Of a stretch of DNA of 11,282 nucleotides, positions 1 to 6,691 are shown one piece after another. Within the stretch, counting starts at the first letter, position 1; each line of letters starts with the position of its first letter. The notes beneath the pieces are model-generated. The model was not told the DNA's origin and searched no databases. It worked only from the letters and a program-made list of their open reading frames with translations. Made by a program: the position numbers and the translations under genes. Source of the DNA: Moraxellaceae bacterium (GTDB lineage: Bacteria > Pseudomonadota > Gammaproteobacteria > Pseudomonadales > Moraxellaceae); contig JACMMY010000205.1 in the NCBI GenBank assembly GCA_014378805.1, forward strand, positions 1 to 11,282. Direction: 5' to 3'.

Positions 1-129
1 CCTGCTCCTACTGTAACAGCGAAACCTGCCGCAGCAGCCGCAAAACCAAGTACTTCAGCTGCTGCAAAGCCTAGCCCTGCAAAAGCGAGCACAGTAAAAC
101 CAAGCCCTGCAAAATCAAAGGAAACTGTT
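1..129 (+). other. In-frame Pro/Ala/Lys/Ser-rich stretch preceding the thiolase
   Basis: The frame of the thiolase is open from base 1 to its ATG at 130, giving 43 codons with no stop. They encode a low-complexity sequence rich in Ala, Pro, Lys and Ser, with the hexapeptide KPSPAK occurring twice. The other two forward frames stop at 14-16 and near 72. If this stretch is coding, it must therefore be continuous with the thiolase. It could be a flexible N-terminal extension, or the linker of a larger fusion whose start lies left of the window. The alternative is that it is untranslated and that ATG 130 is the real start. Codon order alone cannot decide this. Confidence 0.5.
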
Positions 130-1425
130 ATGAGTAATACCCCTACTGTTCGTCGCGTTGCCATTTTGGGCGGAAATCGTATTCCTTTCGCTCGCTCAAA
201 CGGCGCGTATTTTAACGCATCTAACAGTGACATGCTCACAGCAGCATTGAACGGTCTCGTTGACCGCTTTAACCTTCAAGGCAAACGTCTAGGCGAAGTT
301 GTTGCTGGTGCGGTTCTTAAGCATAGCCGTGATTTCAACATGACTCGTGAGTGCGTACTCAGCACATCTTTGTCAGCACAAACACCTGCAATGGATCTAC
401 AACAAGCGTGTGGTACTGGCTTACAAGCCGCTTTTATCGTTGCAAATAAAATTGCACTTGGTCAGATCGAAGTGGGTATTGCGGGTGGTGTGGATACTAC
501 CTCTGACGCACCAATTTCTTTCGGTGATGGTCTGCGTAAAGCAATGCTTGAAGCAAACAACGTTAAAAAGAACTCTGACTACCTCAAAGTTCTGAAAAAA
601 TTAGATTTCAAAAAACTACTCGATGCGCCTAAAAATGGTGAGCCACGTACTGGTTTAGCGATGGGCGATCATGCTGCGATCACTGCACTTGAGTGGGGCG
701 TTACTCGTGAAGCACAAGACGAGCTCACTGCGTTAAGCCATAAAAACATGGCTGCTGCGTATGAACGCGGTTTCTTCGATGACCTCATCACGCCATTCTT
801 GACCCTGACTCGCGATAACAACTTACGTCCTGGTAGCACCGTTGAAAAACTAGCCACACTAAAACCAGTTTTTGGTAAAGGCGAAAATGCAACAATGACT
901 GCTGGTAACTCAACACCATTGACTGACGGTGCATCTGTTGTTCTGCTTGCATCTGAAGAATGGGCAAAAGCAAACGGTCATGAAGTGCTTGCATACCTGA
1001 CATTCTCTGAAACTGCTGCTGTAGATTTCACGGGCAAAGAAGGTCCTGCTGAGGGCTTGTTGATGGCGCCTGCTTATGCAGTTCCACGCATGTTGGCGCG
1101 TGCTGGTTTGACATTACAAGACTTCGATTTCTATGAAATCCATGAAGCATTTGCATCACAAGTCTTGTCTACACTGAAAGCTTGGGAAGACACCACATTC
1201 TGTAAAGAACGTTTGGGCTTGAGCAAAGCACTGGGTTCAATTGATCGCAGCAAACTCAACGTCAACGGTTCATCATTGGCAGCAGGTCATCCATTCGCAG
1301 CAACAGGTGGTCGTATCGTTGCAACCGCAGCTAAACTGTTGAACGAAAAAGGCAGCGGCCGCGCACTGATCTCGATCTGTGCTGCTGGTGGCCAGGGTGT
1401 TGTTGCGATCGTCGAAAAGCACTAA
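130..1425 (+). CDS. Acetyl-CoA C-acyltransferase (FadI-type thiolase)
   Basis: This is a thiolase of 431 residues from ATG 130, close to the length of E. coli FadI (436). Thiolases split 3-oxoacyl-CoA with CoA or condense acetyl-CoA units, in the cytoplasm. The nucleophilic cysteine is Cys94 in QQACGTG. The HEAF motif has His338, GHPFAATG has His387, and the C-terminal acid/base cysteine is Cys417 in ICAAGG. All key residues are present, so the enzyme should be active. The GHPFAATG form points to the FadI/HADHB branch rather than the FadA branch. Direction (beta-oxidation or biosynthesis) cannot be told. ATG 130 has a fair ribosome binding site, AAAGGA at 117-122 with 7 nt spacing. However, the frame is open upstream to the window edge, so a longer product is possible. 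A hairpin terminator follows 27 bases after the stop. Confidence 0.93.
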   Translation: MSNTPTVRRVAILGGNRIPFARSNGAYFNASNSDMLTAALNGLVDRFNLQGKRLGEVVAGAVLKHSRDFNMTRECVLSTSLSAQTPAMDLQQACGTGLQAAFIVANKIALGQIEVGIAGGVDTTSDAPISFGDGLRKAMLEANNVKKNSDYLKVLKKLDFKKLLDAPKNGEPRTGLAMGDHAAITALEWGVTREAQDELTALSHKNMAAAYERGFFDDLITPFLTLTRDNNLRPGSTVEKLATLKPVFGKGENATMTAGNSTPLTDGASVVLLASEEWAKANGHEVLAYLTFSETAAVDFTGKEGPAEGLLMAPAYAVPRMLARAGLTLQDFDFYEIHEAFASQVLSTLKAWEDTTFCKERLGLSKALGSIDRSKLNVNGSSLAAGHPFAATGGRIVATAAKLLNEKGSGRALISICAAGGQGVVAIVEKH

Positions 1426-1452
1426 TCGTTCCCTTTAACGAAATCGCGTCAT

Positions 1453-1484
1453 AAAAAATCCCCGCACATTGCGGGGATTTTTTT
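1453..1484 (+). terminator. Rho-independent terminator of the thiolase gene
   Basis: A perfect 13-bp stem (1453-1465 with 1471-1483) has a GC-rich core, CCCCGC/GCGGGG, closed by an ACATT loop and ending in a run of seven T. It lies just after the thiolase stop and isolates that gene from the hemP region. The A/T arms make it potentially usable in both directions, but no gene reads into it from the right. Confidence 0.93.
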
Positions 1485-1645
1485 GGGTGATTGCCATTCG
1501 ATCAACCCTCTTTTATTGGTTAACGAATTTATGCATAAAATTTTTAAAAAATTACATATTGATAAACAATTGACATATATTTTCAATACTTTTGACTAGG
1601 ATCATAATGCGTAAAGACGCATCGTCAATGCTTTTTAGATATTAA

Positions 1646-1705
1646 AAGTCTCACAACCTTAATAAAAATTCTTAAATTTTTACATTGATCTCACAAATGA
1701 GACTT
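1646..1705. repeat. TCTCA/TGAGA inverted repeats upstream of hemP
   Basis: AAGTCTCA at 1646-1653 is the exact reverse complement of TGAGACTT at 1698-1705. A second TCTCA at 1689-1693 pairs with TGAGA at 1698-1702 across a CAAA loop. The three copies sit just upstream of the hemP promoter and Fur box. They could be operator half-sites for a second regulator, or alternative hairpins in a longer transcript. No known regulator motif was recognised. Confidence 0.35.
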
Positions 1706-1732
1706 GAATTTTTAAATGAGAATAATTATCAT
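1704..1732 (+). promoter_or_regulatory. Predicted hemP promoter
   Basis: TTGAAT at 1704-1709 and TATCAT at 1727-1732 are separated by 17 bp, a sigma-70-like arrangement. This would start transcription near 1739 and give a leader of about 26 nt before the hemP ATG. The -10 box overlaps the Fur box, so Fur binding would block RNA polymerase. Confidence 0.5.
1717..1731. promoter_or_regulatory. Fur box
   Basis: TGAGAATAATTATCA matches the 7-1-7 Fur consensus TGATAATnATTATCA with one mismatch (G for T at the fourth base). It lies 33 bases before the hemP start codon and over the predicted -10 box. Fur with ferrous iron would repress here, so the gene should be turned on by iron starvation, as is usual for haemin uptake genes. 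Confidence 0.75.
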
Positions 1733-1764
1733 TACTGAATAATTTAAACCTTGAGCGAACGAGC

Positions 1765-1926
1765 ATGAATGCATCTTTTAGTTTTTTAAGCCCAAACCAC
1801 AACGCATTACCCGTTCTTCAGTCACACCATTTATTTGCATTCGGAAAAGAAATTCGCATTCTGCATGAAGGTGAAGAGTATCGTCTACGACTGACACGCA
1901 ACAACCGCTTGATTTTAACTAAATAG
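1765..1926 (+). CDS. hemP: Haemin uptake protein HemP family (53 aa)
   Basis: This very short gene encodes 53 residues. The C-terminal half, from Ile30 on, reads as a HemP domain: a hydrophobic/basic segment, then ILHEGEEYRLRLTRNNRLILTK to the end, matching the family pattern of H-x-G-x-x-Y-x-L-R-x-T-R followed by K/R-L-I-L-T-K. HemP proteins are small proteins encoded with haemin receptor systems and are needed for, or promote, haem utilisation; their molecular role is poorly defined. The Fur box directly upstream supports an iron function. The ribosome binding site is weak (a GAG-containing stretch upstream of the ATG). No haem receptor gene is adjacent, so this is an orphan hemP. The identification rests on motif recognition only. 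Confidence 0.82.
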   Translation: MNASFSFLSPNHNALPVLQSHHLFAFGKEIRILHEGEEYRLRLTRNNRLILTK

Positions 1927-1930
1927 AATC

Positions 1931-1979
1931 ATGCTGCATTCAAACCGCCAGGCAAAATTTACTGAAATAGCATTTTTTT
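1931..1979 (+). terminator. Possible hemP terminator
   Basis: ATGCT at 1931-1935 pairs with AGCAT at 1969-1973, extended by an imperfect ATTC/GAAT pairing inside, and is followed immediately by seven T (1973-1979). The stem is short and the loop long, so this is a weaker candidate than the thiolase terminator. Its position right after hemP, in a convergent gene junction, fits a terminator. Confidence 0.4.
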
Positions 1980-2532
1980 ATGGTAAAACTCGGTATAGCT
2001 CTAAAGGGCATTGTTTGCCGTCTATAGCAGCACAGAACTGGATATGCGAAGGACTAATCCATTTCACAAATTCTTGTTGTACTTCACCCGTCTGATTTAC
2101 TTGATTTCCTGAGCAATCGATGTCATCGCTATCATACAAAATACCCATCGTGAGTTGTGGCAGAGACTTAGCCATTACTTCCATTTCAGGAAGCTGATAT
2201 GCATACTTACCAAGACTCCACTCATTAGCGCTCTTGACTAGAAACTGACCGTTTTCTTTAAAATTATAGTATTCAATACACGCAACATTCGGAATTCGCA
2301 TCCCCCAAAGCCCTGCTATCAAAGGACGATTGACGAGCTCAATATCGTTTTTGGCCGGTGTTTTTGGGGTAGCAAATGCCTCTAGAGAATTTGCTGCTGG
2401 CGTTGTTTCTGATTGATCTTCTGCATAAGCAGCAGGATGGGTAAAAATTGCGCACGAAGCCATTGTCGCCAGCAAGGCCAAACGAACATTTAATGAAGCT
2501 ACATAGAGACGAGGAGCCAACTGAGTAAACAT
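1978..2532 (-). CDS. Secreted hypothetical protein with four mature cysteines
   Basis: I do not recognise the family. Counting from the ATG at 2532, the protein has 184 residues. It begins with a typical Sec signal peptide: a basic n-region containing two Arg, a hydrophobic core around residues 18-31 (LALLATMASCAIF), and a likely cleavage after AYA at residue 37. A short Ser/Thr/Pro/Ala-rich linker leads to a folded domain of about 120 residues. That domain has four cysteines (in VACIEYY, DIDCSGN and FCAAIDGKQCP), enough for two disulfides, which fits a periplasmic location. The frame is open to an earlier ATG at 2574, but that would give an overlong leader, and neither start has a clear ribosome binding site. 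It is transcribed toward hemP and downstream of the MFS gene, with about 110 bp between them. Confidence 0.7.
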   Translation of the reverse strand: MFTQLAPRLYVASLNVRLALLATMASCAIFTHPAAYAEDQSETTPAANSLEAFATPKTPAKNDIELVNRPLIAGLWGMRIPNVACIEYYNFKENGQFLVKSANEWSLGKYAYQLPEMEVMAKSLPQLTMGILYDSDDIDCSGNQVNQTGEVQQEFVKWISPSHIQFCAAIDGKQCPLELYRVLP

Positions 2533-2640
2533 AATTTTTTCAAACGTGTACAGTCGCATAATTGATGGCATCATAATAATTTAGAATCACTGAAGTCACT
2601 AAAATCCTTTCAGCAATCGTGCCGTGTCTACTGGTTCTCG

Positions 2641-3861
2641 TCAAGGTAAATTTGTTGGTGTGATGTGTGTATGCGTTTGGCTTATCAACGATTTTTTTTG
2701 AATATTTTTTGAATAAAGCTTCCGAACAAAAAATAATCCAAACAAAACGATCATCGCAGCGATGACAAATATCCACTGCCCGCCCCATCGATCCCAAACT
2801 TGACCCGCTAAAATCGAACCGATTGCCACGCCCAAGCCCCACAACATACTGTACAACGCTTGCGCTCTTCCTTGTTGATCAGGATTGAATTCTCTAAAGA
2901 TCAAACGCATGGCAATCGACTGAAATAATGCAAAACTTAAAGCATGAACGCATTGCGCCAATATCTGAATTCCCCAAATCGTTGGAAAAGCTGCTACCAG
3001 CAACCAACGCAATGATGTAAATACAATACAAGCAATAATCAAATGCCGCTCATCAAAGCGAGCCAGTAACTTTGAGCTTTGGGTAAACATTAACACTTCT
3101 GCGAAGACGCCCACCGACCACAGTAAACCAATACTCAATGTGCTATAGCCATAACTCAATAAATAATTTGAATAAAAACTATAGAATGGCGCATGTGACA
3201 GCAATAAGAAAAAATGAATGCTAAAGAATGCCCAAACCACTGGTTTCTTAAGCACAGGCCATAAAGAAGATGGTTTGGTTGTTCTGGTCTTCGCTTGGGG
3301 TGGTTCGGCAATCAGAAAGGAATTCACGACAGCAACCAACGCTAAAAGAATCATCACAACAGGCAATGTCGTAATGAGACTCCACTTAAACCACAGACCT
3401 AAACCTGCAACTGCAGCGATAAAACCCAGTGAACCCCACAGACGCACAATCCCGTATTGATCTCGATCTTTGCCCAGATAAAACAACGTCACCGCTTCAA
3501 ATTGAGCCAGCACTGCATTTTGAAAGAAACTATAAAAGAACAGGACGGGCACTAGCCAAAACAATGTATGCGGCACAAACAAAACTGCAACCCATGCTAC
3601 GAGTTCCGCAGAAATACCTAAGCGCACCCAGCGCATTCGCAAGCCAGAGCGATCAGCGAGTTGCCCCCACACACTCGGCGCAATGATACGAGAAATCACC
3701 GTGACCGCAGCCAGCCAACCGATTTGTTCTTTATCAAAGCCACGCCCTTCTAGATACAAGCTCCAGTAAGGCATAAACGCGCCAATCACCGCGAAATAGA
3801 AAAAATAAAAGCCCGATAAACGAGCCTTTGTTGAAACACTGAGATTACTGTTCAATTGCAT
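2641..3861 (-). CDS. MFS permease, HcaT/MFS_1-like family
   Basis: This is a 406-residue inner-membrane transporter of the major facilitator superfamily with about 12 hydrophobic segments. The N-terminus (YFFYFAVIGAFMPYWSLYL) and the following loop resemble E. coli HcaT, the phenylpropionate permease, and related MFS_1-like (LacY/nucleoside permease-like) proteins. The cytoplasmic loop 2-3 motif is GQLADRSGLRMRW at residues 66-78. YGIVRLWGSLGF near residue 137 is another segment shared with HcaT-type permeases. The substrate is unknown. The start codon lies inside the 3' end of aroC, overlapping it by 17 bp, so the two genes are probably cotranscribed and translationally coupled; no strong ribosome binding site precedes the ATG. 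The C-terminal tail after the last helix is polar, with Lys, Gln, His and Thr. No obvious terminator follows the stop. Confidence 0.85.
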   Translation of the reverse strand: MQLNSNLSVSTKARLSGFYFFYFAVIGAFMPYWSLYLEGRGFDKEQIGWLAAVTVISRIIAPSVWGQLADRSGLRMRWVRLGISAELVAWVAVLFVPHTLFWLVPVLFFYSFFQNAVLAQFEAVTLFYLGKDRDQYGIVRLWGSLGFIAAVAGLGLWFKWSLITTLPVVMILLALVAVVNSFLIAEPPQAKTRTTKPSSLWPVLKKPVVWAFFSIHFFLLLSHAPFYSFYSNYLLSYGYSTLSIGLLWSVGVFAEVLMFTQSSKLLARFDERHLIIACIVFTSLRWLLVAAFPTIWGIQILAQCVHALSFALFQSIAMRLIFREFNPDQQGRAQALYSMLWGLGVAIGSILAGQVWDRWGGQWIFVIAAMIVLFGLFFVRKLYSKNIQKKSLISQTHTHITPTNLP

Positions 3862-4936
3862 TCATCGGCGCAACTACATCGGCATTTTGCGCACGATGTC
3901 GCATGAAATGATCCATTAGCACAATCGCGAGCATCGCTTCGGCAATCGGCGTTGCGCGCACGCCCACGCAAGGATCATGGCGACCTTTGGTGACGACTTC
4001 AATTTGTTCACCTGCCAGATTCACACTTTGGCCTGCGGTGGTAATACTCGCGGTCGGCTTCAATGCAATCGACACACGGATGTGTTGACCGCTGGAAATT
4101 CCGCCCAAGATACCGCCTGCGTGATTGGCTTTAAAACCATTCGGCGTCATCTCATCACGCGTTTCATGACCAAACTGACCTGCAACTGCAAAACCATCGC
4201 CAACTTCAACGCCTTTCACGGCATTGATACTCATCATCGCGTGAGCAATATCCGCATCCAAACGATCAAATACTGGCTCGCCCCAACCAACAGGAACATT
4301 CTCAGCTATCACTTCCAAACGGGCTCCGCAGCTTGTACCCTGACGACGTAACTCAGTCACCAATGCTTCAAAACGTGGAATCGCTTCCGCATCGCCACAA
4401 AAAAATGGATTCTCGTTCACAATCGACCAATTCAAATCCTTGGCAAACTCATTACCAATTTGAGTCACATGACCACGAATCAATATACCGAATTTCTCAG
4501 CTAAATATTTCTTCGCAATCGCGCCTGCCGCGACTCGCATCGCCGTTTCACGCGCACTTGAACGACCGCCGCCACGATAATCACGGAAGCCATACTTCAT
4601 GGTATAGGTATAATCAGCGTGACCCGGGCGGAACGTTTCTGCGATATTGCCGTAGTCTTTTGATTTTTGATCAGTATTAGCGATATACAAACCGATCGGC
4701 GTGCCTGTCGTTTTACCTTCAAACACACCCGAAATGATTTTGACTAAATCTTCTTCTTTGCGCTGCGTCGCAAAGCTTGATGTCCCTGGTTTACGGCGAT
4801 CTAAGTCGATCTGTAAATCTTCTTCACTTAACGCCATACCAGGAGGTACGCCATCGACAATCGCCATCAAGCCGACACCATGCGACTCGCCGCATGTCGT
4901 CACTCGGAATAATTGCCCAACGCTATTGCCTGCCAT
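3845..4936 (-). CDS. aroC: Chorismate synthase
   Basis: Chorismate synthase turns 5-enolpyruvylshikimate-3-phosphate into chorismate, the last step of the shikimate pathway, using reduced FMN in the cytoplasm. The 363 residues align along their whole length with E. coli AroC. The N-terminus is MAGNSVGQLFRVTTCGESHG (catalytic His19). DLDRRKPGTS, FRPGHADYTY, YRGGGRSSARETAMRVAAGA, NHAGGILGGISSGQ and KGRHDPCVG are all present. I chose ATG 4936 because family members start exactly there. A TTG five codons further upstream (4951) keeps the frame open but adds residues the family lacks. Cys replaces the usual Phe before GESHG. The gene follows prmB after about 100 bp and overlaps the MFS permease gene. 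Confidence 0.98.
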   Translation of the reverse strand: MAGNSVGQLFRVTTCGESHGVGLMAIVDGVPPGMALSEEDLQIDLDRRKPGTSSFATQRKEEDLVKIISGVFEGKTTGTPIGLYIANTDQKSKDYGNIAETFRPGHADYTYTMKYGFRDYRGGGRSSARETAMRVAAGAIAKKYLAEKFGILIRGHVTQIGNEFAKDLNWSIVNENPFFCGDAEAIPRFEALVTELRRQGTSCGARLEVIAENVPVGWGEPVFDRLDADIAHAMMSINAVKGVEVGDGFAVAGQFGHETRDEMTPNGFKANHAGGILGGISSGQHIRVSIALKPTASITTAGQSVNLAGEQIEVVTKGRHDPCVGVRATPIAEAMLAIVLMDHFMRHRAQNADVVAPMNAIEQ

Positions 4937-4992
4937 GTTTTTACTCAACAATTCTATTCAAATGATTCTTCAACACACTTTTCACTTAAAAC

Positions 4993-5028
4993 AGGCTTTG
5001 TTCTTTTTTTATTAAAGAAAAAAAGCCT
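4993..5028 (-). other. Imperfect hairpin between prmB and aroC
   Basis: AGGCTTT at 4993-4999 pairs with AAAGCCT at 5022-5028, with a second CTTT/AAAG pairing inside and A/T-rich bulges. It lies in the 104-bp prmB-aroC spacer. The T-run is inside the stem rather than after it, so this is not a standard terminator. It may be a weak internal terminator, a processing site, or simply a product of AT-rich sequence. Confidence 0.3.
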
Positions 5029-5040
5029 TCAACACAAGAC

Positions 5041-6060
5041 CTACTCACTCAACGCCAACGCCGCTACAAACTGCGCGTGATACTGTTTACATTCACTCGC
5101 GGTCAACGCAAATACACCCGTGCCACCTTGCGTAAAATGCAACCAATGGAACGGCACTTTAGGGAACAATTGACGCAAAGCCCATTCACTGTTGCCCACT
5201 TCAACGACTAGCAAACCACGTGAAGAAAGATATTCTGGTGCTTTGATCAAAATCTGTTTAACCAAATCCAAACCATCTCGACCTGCTGCCAGCGCCATTT
5301 CAGGCTCATGCAAGAACTCTTGTGGTAAATCCGCCATATCAGAGGCATCCACATACGGTGGATTAGACACAATCAAATCATATTGTTGCTGCGCTGGAAT
5401 CTTTTCAAACAAATTCGATTGAATGAGCGACACTTGATTGTCTTTTTGATGATGTTCAACGTTGATCGACGCCACTTCAAGCGCATCACGCGACAAATCA
5501 GCACCATCCACTTGTGCATCTTCAAACGCATAAGCACAAGCAATTGCAATACAACCAGAACCTGTACACAAATCCAAAATACGCTCAGGCACAAACGCTG
5601 AATCCACCACTGGTGGCAGGCGATTCACACCATCTACAACGCCACCTGAACCATCGGTCAATACAGGCGCGAAACGATTATTAATCAGTTCTGCAATCGG
5701 TGAACGTGGAATTAAGACGCGCTCATCGACGTAATACGGTTGATTACAAAAATAGGAAACATTGAGCAAATAACCCAAAGGAATACGATCATTGATACGC
5801 CTCGCGAGCAGCTCAACGACTTTTTCTTTTTCTGAAGGGAGTAATCGGCTATCTTGAATTTGATCATCAACAGACCAATCCAAAGACAGAGTCTGCAAAA
5901 TGAGTGCTGAACTTTCAGCAAAATAATCTTCCGTACCCTGACCTAAATGCACCTCAGATGCACGCAATGCGGTCACGCCAAAACGAATAAAGTCACGTAT
6001 GGTATGCAAATGAGCAACAGCCTCATCTAAAACTTCACGTTCGATCGTAATTGCGTCCAT
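5041..6060 (-). CDS. prmB: 50S ribosomal protein L3 N5-glutamine methyltransferase
   Basis: PrmB methylates a glutamine of ribosomal protein L3 with S-adenosylmethionine. It is a cytoplasmic class I methyltransferase. The N-terminal helical substrate domain spans roughly residues 1-115, with IPLGYLLN and VLIPRSPIAELI. It is followed by the SAM-binding motif ILDLCTGSGCIAIA at 161-174 and the catalytic glutamine-methylase signature NPPY at 233-236, in NPPYVDASDMADLP. It has 339 residues against 310 for E. coli. Part of the difference is an extra Gly/Val/Pro-rich loop at about 133-158, between the two domains. The ribosome binding site AAGGGG, six bases before the ATG, supports the start. It heads the leftward prmB-aroC-permease cluster, a gene order shared with E. 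coli for prmB and aroC. Confidence 0.96.
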   Translation of the reverse strand: MDAITIEREVLDEAVAHLHTIRDFIRFGVTALRASEVHLGQGTEDYFAESSALILQTLSLDWSVDDQIQDSRLLPSEKEKVVELLARRINDRIPLGYLLNVSYFCNQPYYVDERVLIPRSPIAELINNRFAPVLTDGSGGVVDGVNRLPPVVDSAFVPERILDLCTGSGCIAIACAYAFEDAQVDGADLSRDALEVASINVEHHQKDNQVSLIQSNLFEKIPAQQQYDLIVSNPPYVDASDMADLPQEFLHEPEMALAAGRDGLDLVKQILIKAPEYLSSRGLLVVEVGNSEWALRQLFPKVPFHWLHFTQGGTGVFALTASECKQYHAQFVAALALSE

Positions 6061-6260
6061 ACCCTACCCCTTAAATCGAAGGCCTTTAAAAGGCTCAAAA
6101 AACAGCTCTAACTTAACAACTAGATCAGAGCGAAAAAATATGCGCGAGATTGTACCGCGAAACGCCTTAAAAGCGGTGTGATTTTAAGACGCTATTCATG
6201 ATGAAAACAGTCACGATGAAATACAATTCGATTGATTAATAAAATTGCTTTCAAAAAATC
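6061..6260 (-). promoter_or_regulatory. prmB upstream region with candidate -10 box
   Basis: This 200-bp spacer lies between the 81-residue gene and prmB. On the minus strand, TACAAT (plus positions 6149-6154) is a possible -10 box with no good -35. It would give a leader of about 80 nt. That leader contains a small palindrome, GCCTTTAAAAGGC, at 6082-6094. No open frame or clear terminator was seen. Confidence 0.25.
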
Positions 6261-6506
6261 TTAGCCCGTTTGATCAGACAAACACACTTGCCGCTCCGAC
6301 TCATACTTTTTTTGGATGGTTAATGCGTCGTCATGACTATTTGCATAAGCCAGCGCAATAAAGTCTCCTTCAGGTTTGCCAAGCTTAAAAATTCTTCGAT
6401 TACGCTGTAAACGATCTGCAACCGTTTCGATATGAAACTGCTTACGATGTGGACTCCATAAAACCACATAGGAATCTTGCGTGATGGTGATTTGATCGTT
6501 TGGCAT
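6261..6506 (-). CDS. Small hypothetical protein (81 aa)
   Basis: The family is not recognised. The ribosome binding site AAGGGA, with seven bases to the ATG, is strong, and the codons read like a real gene. The protein is soluble, with no signal peptide or membrane segment. It has a hydrophobic strand-like start (ITITQDSYVVLWSP), a basic middle (RLQRNRRIFKLGK), an acidic/polar stretch, and a helical C-terminus with one Cys near the end. A candidate -10 TATAAA lies on the minus strand at plus positions 6557-6562. It sits upstream of prmB on the same strand with a 200-bp gap, so cotranscription is uncertain. Confidence 0.65.
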   Translation of the reverse strand: MPNDQITITQDSYVVLWSPHRKQFHIETVADRLQRNRRIFKLGKPEGDFIALAYANSHDDALTIQKKYESERQVCLSDQTG

Positions 6507-6579
6507 GAGACAATCCCTTGTGTTGGTCTAAACAACGAAAACTACAGTCGCTCAAATTTATAATGACGACAATGCTCAC

Positions 6580-6620
6580 ATCTATTGTTTTAGATCAAAC
6601 CTTACTGAAAGGCAATAGAT
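6580..6620. repeat. 8-bp inverted repeat in the spacer after the desaturase gene
   Basis: ATCTATTG at 6580-6587 and CAATAGAT at 6613-6620 are exact reverse complements. An inner CCTT/AAGG pairing (6600-6603 with 6609-6612) stacks on the outer arm. It is downstream of the desaturase gene on the minus strand and upstream of the 81-residue gene. No T-run follows on either strand, so it is not a standard terminator. Confidence 0.3.
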
Positions 6621-6691
6621 TATCTGTGCTAAATCATGCTGTTTTTTTTACATCTCCTACCTTTTATGAAGAAGGATTGCCGATCATGAAG

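Noticed and set aside
3977..4680. Forward frames opposite aroC
   Set aside because: They are antisense shadows of a highly conserved coding sequence and show no protein-like motifs.
4937..4951. Five-codon upstream extension of aroC to a TTG
   Set aside because: Chorismate synthases begin at the MAGN methionine, and the TTG has no better ribosome binding site.
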